64,000 nucleotides of DNA. It comes from Hymenobacter sp. DG25A (lineage in GTDB: Bacteria > Bacteroidota > Bacteroidia > Cytophagales > Hymenobacteraceae). Below are positions 26,553-35,179 of this stretch, piece after piece. The stretch is from NCBI RefSeq assembly GCF_001280305.1, contig NZ_CP012623.1, forward strand, positions 558,001 to 622,000, written 5' to 3'. Within the stretch, counting starts at the first letter, position 1; each line of letters begins with the position of its first letter. The notes under the pieces are model-generated. The model made no database searches, had not been told where the DNA came from, and saw only the letters and a list, made by a program, of their open reading frames with translations. Both the position numbers and the translations under genes were made by a program.

Positions 26553-27890
26553 ATGAAAACACAGTGGTATAAAATAGCCTTCGGTGCGCTCCTTTTGGCG
26601 CTACCATTGGCCAGTTGCGACAGCAAGCTGGATATAGAGCCAGTAACGAATGTAAGCCCGGAAAAAGCACTGAAAACCTCTGCCGATGTTGAAGCATTGC
26701 TGAACGGAGGCTACGAGCAGCTCGGCGGGCAGTATTTGTATGGCGGAGGCCTGCAGTACTACGCCGATTTGCTGGGTGATGCCGGTGAAGTGCAATTTGG
26801 CGGTACTTACTTACAGCCCAAAGAGCTGATAGCTAAGTCAGTATTGACCAACAACTCATTCGTAGCCAATACGTGGACGAGTGCTTACGCCACCATCAAT
26901 ACGGTGAATACGGTATTAGCCAACCTCGATAAAGTATCAGAGGTGCAGAAGGAGCGTGTGGAAGGTGGCGCTAAGTTCATTCGGGGAGCTTTGTACTTTG
27001 AGTTGGTACGATACTACGGCAAGGCCTGGAATGATGGAAATCCTTCGGCCAACCTAGGCGTACCAATTGTGCTGACGCCAACGGATGTAAACAAGAGTCC
27101 CGGTGAGGAAGCTAAAGTAAAGCGTAATACGGTGGCGGAGGGATACGAACAGGCTATTAAAGACCTTACCGAAGCCGAAACACTGTTGCCGGCTACTAAT
27201 GGCTTCTTTGCAACCAAATATGCTGCCTCTGCTATGCTGGCACGCCTATATCTGCAACAGCAGGAATATGCCAAGGCCGCCGTGCAGGCTGATAAGGTGA
27301 TTAGCTCCGATAACTACGCCTTGGTATACCCCTATGCCGCCGAGTTTGCCGCGTTGGGTAATACCAGCGAAGATATCTTCGCCATTCAGCTCACCCCTCA
27401 GGCGGGTATTAATGATCTGAATACGTTCTACTCCATTAACTCCCGTGGCGAGATTTATCTGACGGAAACTTTCGTCAATCAGTTCGAGCCAGATGATGAC
27501 CGGTTGAACTCCATCGACTACGACTATGGCCTGTCAACCAAGTTCGACAATATCCACGGTAACATCCACCTGATTCGTCTGGCTGAAATGTACCTGATTC
27601 GGGCAGAAGGCAACTTACGAGCTGGTACTGAAGTAGGTGCCTCTCCTGTTGATGACGTGAACATGGTGCGCGAACGGGCCCAACTGCAACCCTATAGCAG
27701 CGTAACCATCGACGAAATCCTGCTGGAGCGTCGCCTGGAACTAGCTTTTGAAGGCTTCCTGCTGCACGATCTGAAGCGCACCGAAATGCAGGTAGATAAC
27801 CTGCCCTGGAATTCGCCGAAACTGGTATTGCCCATTCCGCAGCGCGAAACCGACGTAAACTCCAACTTAGTTCAGAACGAAGGCTATTAA
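26553..27890 (+). CDS. SusD/RagB family outer-membrane lipoprotein
   Basis: A 445-residue SusD-type substrate-binding lid for the SusC transporter. The signal peptide ends in the lipobox LASC near residue 22, followed by DSKLDIEPV as usual in SusD. Helical TPR-like repeats follow, for example KYAASAMLARLYLQQQEY near 211-228. The C-terminal RAB-type end LELAFEGFLLHDLKR with IPQRE and the terminal VQNEGY match the family. At 445 residues it is at the short end for SusD. A strong terminator follows, so susC-susD is a two-gene operon. Confidence 0.94.
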   Translation: MKTQWYKIAFGALLLALPLASCDSKLDIEPVTNVSPEKALKTSADVEALLNGGYEQLGGQYLYGGGLQYYADLLGDAGEVQFGGTYLQPKELIAKSVLTNNSFVANTWTSAYATINTVNTVLANLDKVSEVQKERVEGGAKFIRGALYFELVRYYGKAWNDGNPSANLGVPIVLTPTDVNKSPGEEAKVKRNTVAEGYEQAIKDLTEAETLLPATNGFFATKYAASAMLARLYLQQQEYAKAAVQADKVISSDNYALVYPYAAEFAALGNTSEDIFAIQLTPQAGINDLNTFYSINSRGEIYLTETFVNQFEPDDDRLNSIDYDYGLSTKFDNIHGNIHLIRLAEMYLIRAEGNLRAGTEVGASPVDDVNMVRERAQLQPYSSVTIDEILLERRLELAFEGFLLHDLKRTEMQVDNLPWNSPKLVLPIPQRETDVNSNLVQNEGY

Positions 27891-27913
27891 TACTTAGCCT
27901 GACATCTTATTAA

Positions 27914-27944
27914 AAAAGCCGCTCCGAGCATCGGAGCGGCTTTT
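27914..27944. terminator. Terminator after susD, shared with the convergent SPFH gene
   Basis: Perfect stem AAAAGCCGCTCCGA / TCGGAGCGGCTTTT with a 3-base loop and A/T-tracts on both sides. Confidence 0.9.
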
Positions 27945-27968
27945 GTTTTCTATAGCTGCGGTATTAGC

Positions 27969-28874
27969 CTATTTATCGGAAAGCAGCAGTTGAGGAGCGT
28001 TGCCGCTGCCCATGATAATCACCTTACTGTTGGGCGAGGTAGCTATTTCTTTGTTGGCCTTAATCATTTCGTACTGCAGGAGCTTGTCGCTGAGCTGGTT
28101 GCTGAGGATCTTCTGATAGTCGGCAATGCCCTGGGCTTCTACGCGCTTCCGTTCGGCTTCCTGGCGCTCTTTCTGGAGTACAAACTGCATTTTTTGGGCG
28201 TCCTGCTCAGCGGAAATCTTGCTCTCGATGCTGGCTTTGACCGAAGAAGGCAGCTGAATATTCCGGATCAGGAGCTGGTCCAGCTGCAGGCCGTTTTTCC
28301 GAAAATCGGATTCTATACTCTTGTAGATGCGGTTCTGGAACTCGTCGCGGCGGGAAGAGTACAGTGCCACGGCATCGTAGTACACGGCGTTGTCGCGGAT
28401 GCGGGTGCGGGCAATGGGGCGCACAATCTTATTCTCGTAGTCGGTGCCGATGGTGGTGAGAATGCGCGGGGTTTCACCGGGTATCACGTGGTACAGGGCC
28501 GTCAGGTCGATAACTACTTCCAACCCATCGGCGGATAATACCCGAATGGCATCGTCGCCCTGCTGCTGCCCTTCCCCGTGCAGCGCCGACATGGTGTAGT
28601 TCTGAGTTCTGGTATCGAAGCGGGTGACCTCTACCAGCGGATTAACCAGATTAAGGCCACTGGTAAGAATGCGCGGCTGCACCTGCCCAAAAAGGGTTTG
28701 TACGCCCACATTACCGGCTTCTATCTGCACAATGGTACTGAGGGCCAGCCCCAGAACAACCAGCAAAAGCCCGCCAAAAATCAACAGACTCCGAAACCGC
28801 TCAAAGGCAAAGGAGATTTTGGCGGCATTCAGCCCCATAATAAGCAACACCAAACCCAGAAAGACGAGCGTCAT
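27969..28874 (-). CDS. SPFH/band 7 (prohibitin-like) membrane protein
   Basis: A 301-residue protein with two N-terminal hydrophobic helices (about 1-16 and 28-48) and an SPFH domain starting IEAGNVGVQTLFGQVQ near 52. A long charged coiled coil (about 215-265, rich in Gln, Lys, Arg and Glu) follows, as in prohibitin, HflK/HflC and stomatin. Such proteins form ring scaffolds in the inner membrane that control proteases or membrane order. The start is an ATG and the gene stands alone. Whether it partners FtsH here cannot be told from sequence. Confidence 0.88.
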   Translation of the reverse strand: MTLVFLGLVLLIMGLNAAKISFAFERFRSLLIFGGLLLVVLGLALSTIVQIEAGNVGVQTLFGQVQPRILTSGLNLVNPLVEVTRFDTRTQNYTMSALHGEGQQQGDDAIRVLSADGLEVVIDLTALYHVIPGETPRILTTIGTDYENKIVRPIARTRIRDNAVYYDAVALYSSRRDEFQNRIYKSIESDFRKNGLQLDQLLIRNIQLPSSVKASIESKISAEQDAQKMQFVLQKERQEAERKRVEAQGIADYQKILSNQLSDKLLQYEMIKANKEIATSPNSKVIIMGSGNAPQLLLSDK

Positions 28875-28982
28875 AGAACAGCAACCGTAAGAGGCTATAA
28901 ACCAGCCTGGCAGATTTGCCAGCCCGAAAACGCTGAAAAGGTAGCTGTTTGCCGCTAATCTGAAACCGGGTAGGCCACCGGC

Positions 28983-29465
28983 TTATTCTTCGTCCTCGTC
29001 TTCGTCGGCGTGGTGGCTGAAATCCAGCTCGGGCAGCAAGGCCAGGGCTTCGGCTATTACCTCGTCCATGCGCTGCTTGGAGTCGGCATCCAGCGTCATT
29101 TCAAACAGTTGCAGCAGCAACTCGCCTTCGTCATTTACATACAGGTTGGTATAGAGCCGCTCAAATGCCTTGGCATCGCGCGTAATAATGGCATCGATGT
29201 CGGCGGAGGAGCGGGCGCGCAGTGCCCGATGCAGGATGTCCAGCACGCGGCGGCTTTCTTCATGGTCGCCCAGCTCGGCCAGCAGCTTCATGAGGCTCAT
29301 GGCCACGCCCAGGCGTACCCGCTCAAAGCGGAAGGCCTGGTCTGCTTTGGAGGCGTGCTCAAACGCGGCGTAGGCCGAGGTGTCGGGCTCCGTGAGGTAG
29401 CGGGCGGCATCGGCATCGGTGCGGAAGGCTTCGCGCAGCAGTTGTTCGTAGGCAAGAGCACTCAT
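28983..29465 (-). CDS. Conserved-looking acidic hypothetical protein
   Basis: About 160 residues, helical and soluble, with a C-terminal run of Asp/Glu (HHADEDEDEE). I do not recognise the family. A Leu/Arg-rich middle (RVRLGVAMSLMKLLAELGD) and a later YVNDEGELLLQLFEM look like packed helices. The ATG at 29465 is chosen; an 11-codon extension to 29498 looks untranslated. It lies about 108 bases upstream of the SPFH gene on the same strand, so they may share a transcript. Confidence 0.65.
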   Translation of the reverse strand: MSALAYEQLLREAFRTDADAARYLTEPDTSAYAAFEHASKADQAFRFERVRLGVAMSLMKLLAELGDHEESRRVLDILHRALRARSSADIDAIITRDAKAFERLYTNLYVNDEGELLLQLFEMTLDADSKQRMDEVIAEALALLPELDFSHHADEDEDEE

Positions 29466-29655
29466 AATCAAATATTGTAAAGCAGTGGCGGTCAACAAAA
29501 AAGGAAGAAACAGGCGCTACATGCTACCAGGAATTTTTGCACCCGTGTAACCTCCGCCCGTAAAGGTACGATTGCACAGATAAGGCCGAACCGTTCCTGT
29601 TGCCTGCGGGCATACGTAGTTCGGGGCCTGCTTACTTATTTTAACCTGTTGAGGT

Positions 29656-29940
29656 ATGACGACGCACAAAACAAAATGGTTGATATTTGCCCCTACCGGG
29701 CTGGTTGTAATTGGTTTTGGCGCCTGCCTTATTCAATGGGCCACAGAAATGAAGCAGAAAGGTGCGCCCACCGGTGAGTGGGTAGGGGCTGGCACCGTGG
29801 CGCTGGGTGTATTTAATGCGGGCATCAGCCTTTTTGGGCGTGGCGTGGTAGAAAAGGTGCTGCACGAGGTGCGGGAAAAAGGCCCCTCGGCCATCATCAC
29901 TGAGCCCATTCCGCAGGCTGATGAGGTCGCATCCGCCTAA
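29656..29940 (+). CDS. Small two-helix membrane protein, unknown function
   Basis: A 94-residue protein starting at ATG with two hydrophobic stretches (about 8-27 and 42-60) and a hydrophilic C-terminal tail with VEKVLHEVREKGPSA. I do not recognise it. The Gly-rich second helix could mediate packing. It stands alone between divergent and parallel neighbours with gaps over 100 bases on both sides. Confidence 0.6.
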   Translation: MTTHKTKWLIFAPTGLVVIGFGACLIQWATEMKQKGAPTGEWVGAGTVALGVFNAGISLFGRGVVEKVLHEVREKGPSAIITEPIPQADEVASA

Positions 29941-30052
29941 AAGCAGCTAAGCGGGCAGGCATGGCAGCAGAAAGGTGAGCGTTTAGCATGGGGTTCTGAT
30001 AGCGGATTGTATTTTCGCTGATTCCTTTCCCGCTCACCTTTATCTGTTTCGC

Positions 30053-32611
30053 ATGAAAATTAGCCGTTGGGCAGCGTGGCTGCCCCTGTTGCTTTGGCTG
30101 GTGCTACCTGTTGCCGGCTATGCGCAGCAGGCCGCGAGCCCCTTGCAGACGCCCGCGCAATTCTTGGGTTACCCGCTGGGTAGCCGCTTTACCCCCCACG
30201 CCGATTTGCTGCGCTACGTAGACCACGTGGTGAAAGCCTCGGGCGGGCGCATGCAGCTGCAGCGCTATGGCGAAACCTACGAGCACCGCCCCCTAGAGGT
30301 AGTGCAGGTAGGCACCCCGGATAATATCGGTCGCCTGGAAGATATTCGGCGCAACAACCTGCGCCTGGCCGGCCTGGAATCCGGCGCGGTGCAGCGCCAG
30401 CAGCCGGCCATTGTGTGGCTGAGCTACAACGTGCACGGCAACGAAGCCGTGTCGTCGGAAGCGGTGATGCTGGTGCTTTATGATCTGGCCAACCCCGGCA
30501 ACGAGCAGGTGCAGAAGTGGCTGCAGAATGTAGTGGTGGTAGTTGACCCCTGCATTAACCCCGACGGGCGCGAGCGGTATGCGCAGTGGTATAACCGCGT
30601 GCGCAGCCAGTCGCCGGATGCCTCGCCCTATTCTTGGGAGCACCACGAGCCCTGGCCCGGCGGACGCTACAACCATTATTATTTCGATCTGAACCGGGAC
30701 TGGGCCTGGCAGACCCAGCAGGAGAGCCGCCAGCGCCTCACGCTCTACAACCAGTGGCTGCCCCAGGTGCACGCCGACTTCCACGAAATGGGAGTAGATG
30801 AGCCCTACTATTTCTCGCCGGCCGCCAAGCCTTTCCACGCCGATATTACCCCCTGGCAGCGCAACTTCCAGAACATCATCGGCGACTATAACCGCAAGGT
30901 GTTCGACCAGAAAAACTGGCTGTACTTCACCCGCGAAACCTTTGACCTGTTCTACCCCAGCTACGGCGACACATACCCTTCCTTCAACGGCGCCATTGGC
31001 ATGACCTACGAGCAGGGCGGCTCCGGCCGCGCCGGCGTGCGCATTGCCAAGTCCGACGGTGACACCCTGACGCTGGAGCAGCGCATTTCGCACCACTACG
31101 CCACCAGCCTGGCCACCATTCAGGCCACGGCCGACCGGCACGAAGAGCTGGTGAAGAACTTTCAGCAGTATTTTGATGACGCCCGCAACAAGCCGAAGGG
31201 CGAGTACAAGTCCTTTGTACTGGCCGGCAGCGGCGACCCGGGCCAGCTGAAGGCCCTCACCCAGTACCTCGACCGGCAGCAGATTCGCTACGGCTTTGCG
31301 CCCAAGCGGGTTAAAACCAAAGGCTTCAACTACACCTCCGGCAAAACCGAAAACGTGCAGATTGAGCCCCGCGACGTGGTGGTGAGCATGTATCAGCCTA
31401 AATCTACGCTGGTGAAGGTGCTGTTTGAGCCCCAGCCCGCGCTGGAGGACTCCCTCACCTACGATATTACGTCCTGGGCGCTGCCCTATGCCTTCGGGCT
31501 GAAAGCCTACGCCGTAAAGCAGCGGATTGATGGCTCCGGAGCGCCCGCTGCAGCTACCACCGTGAAAGGCACGGCCACGGCCGGCGCTTCTCCCTATGCC
31601 TACGTAGCCCGGTGGAACAACCTGCAGGATATCCGCTTCCTGAGCCGGCTGTTGCAGCAGAAAGTGAAAGTGCGTGTGGCGGCCCGTCCATTTGAAGCCG
31701 AAGGGCAGAAATACGCCTCCGGCACGCTGGTTATCACGCGCAACGGGAACGAAGGCCTGGGTCCGAAATTCGACCAGCTGGTTCGTTCCCAGGCCGATTC
31801 TTCCGGCGTCATGGTGCAGGCGGTCAGCTCGGGCTTTTCCACTAGCGGGGCCGATCTGGGCTCCGGCTACGTGCGTTTTGTAAATAAACCCAACGTGGCC
31901 GTGCTGGCCGGAGAGGGTGTGTCGGCCACGGCTTTTGGGGAGGTATGGCACTTCTTTGAGCAGCAGATTGGCTACCCCGTTACCGTACTGGGGTCAGACT
32001 ACCTCAGCAGTGTGCCCCTGTCCAAATTTGATGTGCTGATCCTGCCCGACGGCAACTACGGCGACATTTTCCCGGAAAAGGGCCTCGAAAACCTGAAATC
32101 CTGGGTGCGGGGCGGCGGAAAAGTTATTGCTATGGAAGGTGCGGCCGCATTCCTGGCCGGCAAAAAGGACTTCGACCTGAAAGTGAAGCCCGCCGATAGC
32201 GCCAGCACGAAAAAGAACGACCCCTACCGTAAACTGCGCCGCTACGCCGACTCTGAACGCGAGCAGCTGCAGGAAATGGTGCAGGGCAGCATCTTCCGGG
32301 TGCAGCTGGACAACACGCACCCCCTGGCCTTTGGCTACGGCGGCACGTACTATGCCCTGATTCGGGATACGGTGAACTATCAGTTCCTGGGGCAGGGCGG
32401 CTGGAACGTGGGCGTTCTGAAAAAGAACAACTATTCCTCCGGCTTCGCAGGCTCCAAAGCCCGCCGTAAGCTCACGGATACCCTGGTGCTGGGCACGCAG
32501 GACATGGGCCGTGGTCAGATTGTTTACCTGGCCGATAACCCCCTGTTCCGGGCTTTCTGGCAGGGCGGCAAGCTGCTCTTCGGCAATGCCATATTCTTTG
32601 TGGGGCAATAG
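30053..32611 (+). CDS. Secreted M14 family zinc carboxypeptidase
   Basis: An 852-residue exported metallocarboxypeptidase. A signal peptide ends near residue 24 (GYAQ). The zinc ligands are H128 and E131 (HGNE), with the third His at 240 or 244 (VHADFHEMG), and the catalytic Glu is probably E320 in MTYEQGG. The substrate-binding NPDGRER (169-175) and FDLNRDW (211-217) are also present. The 400-residue C-terminal half holds a glutamine-amidotransferase-like region (PDGNYGD, WVRGGGKVIAMEG) common in large Bacteroidota M14 proteins. It probably trims peptides in the periplasm or outside the cell. Confidence 0.9.
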   Translation: MKISRWAAWLPLLLWLVLPVAGYAQQAASPLQTPAQFLGYPLGSRFTPHADLLRYVDHVVKASGGRMQLQRYGETYEHRPLEVVQVGTPDNIGRLEDIRRNNLRLAGLESGAVQRQQPAIVWLSYNVHGNEAVSSEAVMLVLYDLANPGNEQVQKWLQNVVVVVDPCINPDGRERYAQWYNRVRSQSPDASPYSWEHHEPWPGGRYNHYYFDLNRDWAWQTQQESRQRLTLYNQWLPQVHADFHEMGVDEPYYFSPAAKPFHADITPWQRNFQNIIGDYNRKVFDQKNWLYFTRETFDLFYPSYGDTYPSFNGAIGMTYEQGGSGRAGVRIAKSDGDTLTLEQRISHHYATSLATIQATADRHEELVKNFQQYFDDARNKPKGEYKSFVLAGSGDPGQLKALTQYLDRQQIRYGFAPKRVKTKGFNYTSGKTENVQIEPRDVVVSMYQPKSTLVKVLFEPQPALEDSLTYDITSWALPYAFGLKAYAVKQRIDGSGAPAAATTVKGTATAGASPYAYVARWNNLQDIRFLSRLLQQKVKVRVAARPFEAEGQKYASGTLVITRNGNEGLGPKFDQLVRSQADSSGVMVQAVSSGFSTSGADLGSGYVRFVNKPNVAVLAGEGVSATAFGEVWHFFEQQIGYPVTVLGSDYLSSVPLSKFDVLILPDGNYGDIFPEKGLENLKSWVRGGGKVIAMEGAAAFLAGKKDFDLKVKPADSASTKKNDPYRKLRRYADSEREQLQEMVQGSIFRVQLDNTHPLAFGYGGTYYALIRDTVNYQFLGQGGWNVGVLKKNNYSSGFAGSKARRKLTDTLVLGTQDMGRGQIVYLADNPLFRAFWQGGKLLFGNAIFFVGQ

Positions 32612-32622
32612 CCACCCAACAT

Positions 32623-32664
32623 AAAAAAGCCCCCGATACAACGCTGTATCGGGGGCTTTTTTTG
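32623..32664. terminator. Bidirectional terminator after the M14 peptidase gene
   Basis: Perfect 18-base stem AAAAAAGCCCCCGATACA / TGTATCGGGGGCTTTTTT with a 4-base loop, between convergent genes. Confidence 0.92.
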
Positions 32665-32680
32665 TGCTGTAGAAGGAGGG

Positions 32681-33046
32681 TTAGTCCACTACGTCCTGTG
32701 CTTTGTTCTTAACCGCTTTGCTGGCTTTTTTTACGCCGTGGGCAGTTTTTTGGGCACCACGCTTGGCTACATGGCCGGTTTTACGGCCGGCTCTCTTCAC
32801 GGCGCGGGCCGATTTCTTGCTGGCAGCTTTCACGTCATCACCGGCAGTCTGAATAACCTCGCCGGCTTCCGTGCGGCCGGTACGGGTTTCGGTTTCCATT
32901 TTCATGGTGCCGTTGTCGCGCACATCTACTTCGGTAGTGGTTTTAGCGCCCGTTGCCGGGTCCTTGATTTCCGTTTTGGTTTCCGTTTGCGCCGAAGCGG
33001 CAGTCGAAATGGCTGCAAATGCGAGCAGCAATACTATCTTTTTCAT
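32681..33046 (-). CDS. Exported small protein with histone H1-like basic tail
   Basis: A 121-residue protein. A clear signal peptide (MKKIVLLLAFAAISTAASAQ) is followed by a Thr/Glu-rich segment (about 21-65, TETKTEIKDPATGAKTTTE). The rest is a Lys/Ala/Arg-rich tail (about 72-121) with repeated KK, KxA and GxK patterns, like histone H1-type or eukaryote-like basic tails. I do not recognise a named family. Because it is exported, the basic tail more probably binds surface polysaccharide, extracellular DNA or the envelope than the chromosome. It lies between the terminator and queA. Confidence 0.7.
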   Translation of the reverse strand: MKKIVLLLAFAAISTAASAQTETKTEIKDPATGAKTTTEVDVRDNGTMKMETETRTGRTEAGEVIQTAGDDVKAASKKSARAVKRAGRKTGHVAKRGAQKTAHGVKKASKAVKNKAQDVVD

Positions 33047-33138
33047 GGCTGAGTCGAGTTTAGGGATAATAATTCAGCCTTATACGGGATATGAAGCGAA
33101 GTACCCATAAAAGGCCGAAAAAACCCTGAAAACTCTGT

Positions 33139-34365
33139 TTATGGCAGCAGCAAGGAACTGTCGCCGTAGCTCAGAAACCGATAATCTTTACTTAGCGCAT
33201 GCTCATACAGCTGGCGCCATTGGGGGCCCACCAGCGCCGCTACCAGCAGCAGCAGCGTACTCTCCGGCTGATGAAAGTTGGTGATAAGCCCCTGCGCAAT
33301 GCGGAACCGGTAACCCGGGGCAATCAGCAGCTGGGTAGTGGCATGCAGCACATCGGCGCCGGTTTGCTCCAGATAGTGCAGCAGGGCCTGCAGTGCCTCC
33401 GCGGCGGGTATTTCAGAACCGGGCTCATACGGCTGCCACTGGCTTACGTGAAGGGACATATTGGCTGAGGCAGGTTCCAGCAGCAACTGCACGCCCAGCC
33501 AGTAGAGGCTTTCCAGCGTGCGCAGGCTGGTGGTGCCTACCGCCAGCACGGGCCCCTGTGTATGTGCCAGCAGCTGCCGCAGCAATGTGGGCGTTACACT
33601 GATGGGCTCGGCGTGCATGGGGTGTTCGGCCATGCGGTCGGCCTTCACGGGCTGGAAAGTGCCGGCCCCTACGTGCAGCGTCACGTGCGCTGTTTCTATT
33701 CCTCTGGCCTGTAGCTCCTGCAGTACGGCTTCTGAAAAATGCAGGCCAGCGGTGGGGGCTGCTACCGCGCCTTCCTGCGCGGCATATACCGTCTGGTAGC
33801 GCACGGCATCTACATCCGTATCGGGGCGGTTGAGGTAGGGGGGGAGGGGCAAATGGCCCGCGCCGCGCAGCACCTCCGCAAAGGGCAGCTCCGCCGGCTG
33901 CCAGCTAAACTGAATAATGGAATAGCCATCGGCCACTTCCTGGCGCTCGGCCGTGAGTGTGGCGGGCTGGCCCTGGGCCATGAACTCCAGCAATACCGGG
34001 CCGCTTTTCCAGCGTTTGCCGTTGCCCACTAGGCATTTCCACACGCAGGAGCCAGTTTGCTGCATGGCCGGCTCAATAGCCCGGTGCGGGGCCACGGGCT
34101 CGAGGCAAAACAGCTCAATAATACCTCCCGTGGGCTTGTGCGCGAACAGCCGGGCGCGCACCACTTTGGTGTCATTAAACACGAGCAGGGAATCGGCGGG
34201 CAACTCCGTCGGCAGCTCATAAAAACGACGGTCCGTCAGCTGGCCCTGGCGGTACACCAATAGGCGCGACTGGTCCCGCTGGGGCAAAGGCTCCGGGGCA
34301 ATGCGCTCGGGGGGAAGCTGGTAGGTGAAATCGTGGATGGAAAGCTGGCGCGGATTGGCATTCAT
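33139..34365 (-). CDS. queA: S-adenosylmethionine:tRNA ribosyltransferase-isomerase
   Basis: A 408-residue QueA, which builds epoxyqueuosine on tRNA by moving the ribosyl group of SAM to preQ1 at position 34. The N-terminus FTYQLPPERIAPEPLPQRDQ, the LLVFNDTKVVRARL segment, AAPTAGLHFSEAVLQEL near residue 225 and the C-terminal LITNFHQPESTLLLLVAALVG all match. It is longer than E. coli QueA because of extra loops. The ATG at 34365 is 7 bases after a promoter box, so the 28-codon upstream extension is rejected. Neighbours give no queuosine operon. Confidence 0.95.
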   Translation of the reverse strand: MNANPRQLSIHDFTYQLPPERIAPEPLPQRDQSRLLVYRQGQLTDRRFYELPTELPADSLLVFNDTKVVRARLFAHKPTGGIIELFCLEPVAPHRAIEPAMQQTGSCVWKCLVGNGKRWKSGPVLLEFMAQGQPATLTAERQEVADGYSIIQFSWQPAELPFAEVLRGAGHLPLPPYLNRPDTDVDAVRYQTVYAAQEGAVAAPTAGLHFSEAVLQELQARGIETAHVTLHVGAGTFQPVKADRMAEHPMHAEPISVTPTLLRQLLAHTQGPVLAVGTTSLRTLESLYWLGVQLLLEPASANMSLHVSQWQPYEPGSEIPAAEALQALLHYLEQTGADVLHATTQLLIAPGYRFRIAQGLITNFHQPESTLLLLVAALVGPQWRQLYEHALSKDYRFLSYGDSSLLLP

Positions 34366-34371
34366 AGCCGG

Positions 34372-34379
34372 CAAAGGTA
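34372..34379 (-). promoter_or_regulatory. -7 promoter box (TACCTTTG) immediately before queA
   Basis: Perfect TAnnTTTG on the minus strand with its final G 7 bases before the queA ATG. The spacing equals that of rnhB and predicts a leaderless or nearly leaderless mRNA. Confidence 0.5.
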
Positions 34380-34402
34380 AGGCCGGCCGGCTGCAAAATG
34401 TG

Positions 34403-35179
34403 CTAGCGGGGCCGCCGGAAAATGAGTAGGTGCTGCTGAGGCAGCTCATCTATATTCTCCACAAACTCCAGCCCCACATCTTCCAGCTCCCGGCGGGCCT
34501 GTTCCATGCTCATCTTATGAATGCGCTTGATGGGCACCTGCGGATCTTCGGCTCGGTACTCCACCAGCGCTACCCGCCCGCCCGGCCGCAAGGCATCGTG
34601 CACGGCCAGCATCATTTCGCGGGGGTGGTCAAACTCGTGGTAAGCATCAACCAGCAAAACCAGGTCTACACTCTTGGCCGGCAGGTTGGGGCTTTTAGTG
34701 GTGCCCAGAATGGGCACCACATTGGTCAGCTTGGTGCGGGCTTTGGTGCTCTCAATGCTGCGCAGCATTTCCGGCTGGATATCCACGGCTAATACCTGAC
34801 CCTGCGGCACCAGCGGGCTGATGCGGAAGGTGAAGAACCCGGTACCGGCGCCTAAGTCCGCCACCACATCTGTGGGCTTCAGCTTGAGAGCCCGGAGCAG
34901 TAAATCGGTGCGCTCTTCCTCCGCCCGGTTCGGGCGCTCCAGCCAGTCGGCCCCTTCATGGCCCATTACGTGCGCAATTTGCCGGCCATGGTAGTATTTG
35001 CTGATGCCATTAGGGTCCTGCGGCGGCCTGGTTTCATACCCAGAGCTATCAGTTGCCAAGGCATGCGCTGTCACGGCCCGGCTTTCGGCGGGGGGCTGCG
35101 TGCAGGCAGGCGCCACCAATAAGGCACCAATAACCAGCAGGTAAGAGCTGTACAGAAAATACGAGGTGCTATGATGCAT
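34403..35179 (-). CDS. Class I SAM-dependent methyltransferase with a lipoprotein signal
   Basis: A 258-residue protein. The first 26 residues look like a lipoprotein signal (hydrophobic SYLLVIGALLVAPAC, with Cys26 as acylated residue). The rest is a Rossmann methyltransferase: motif I VVADLGAGTGFFTF near 99-112, motif II VLAVDIQPEML near 123 and VDLVLLVDAYHEFDHP near 165-180, then ALRPGGRVALVEY. The combination of an export signal and a SAM-binding fold is odd because SAM is not expected in the periplasm. Related exported methyltransferase-like proteins occur in Bacteroidota. The substrate is unknown. Confidence 0.82.
   Translation of the reverse strand: MHHSTSYFLYSSYLLVIGALLVAPACTQPPAESRAVTAHALATDSSGYETRPPQDPNGISKYYHGRQIAHVMGHEGADWLERPNRAEEERTDLLLRALKLKPTDVVADLGAGTGFFTFRISPLVPQGQVLAVDIQPEMLRSIESTKARTKLTNVVPILGTTKSPNLPAKSVDLVLLVDAYHEFDHPREMMLAVHDALRPGGRVALVEYRAEDPQVPIKRIHKMSMEQARRELEDVGLEFVENIDELPQQHLLIFRRPR

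Noticed and set aside
30293..31951. A 552-codon open frame antisense to the M14 peptidase gene
   Set aside because: It is the mirror of a strongly supported gene in GC-rich DNA; the composition (Gly/His/Val-rich, no domain) is typical of an antisense shadow.
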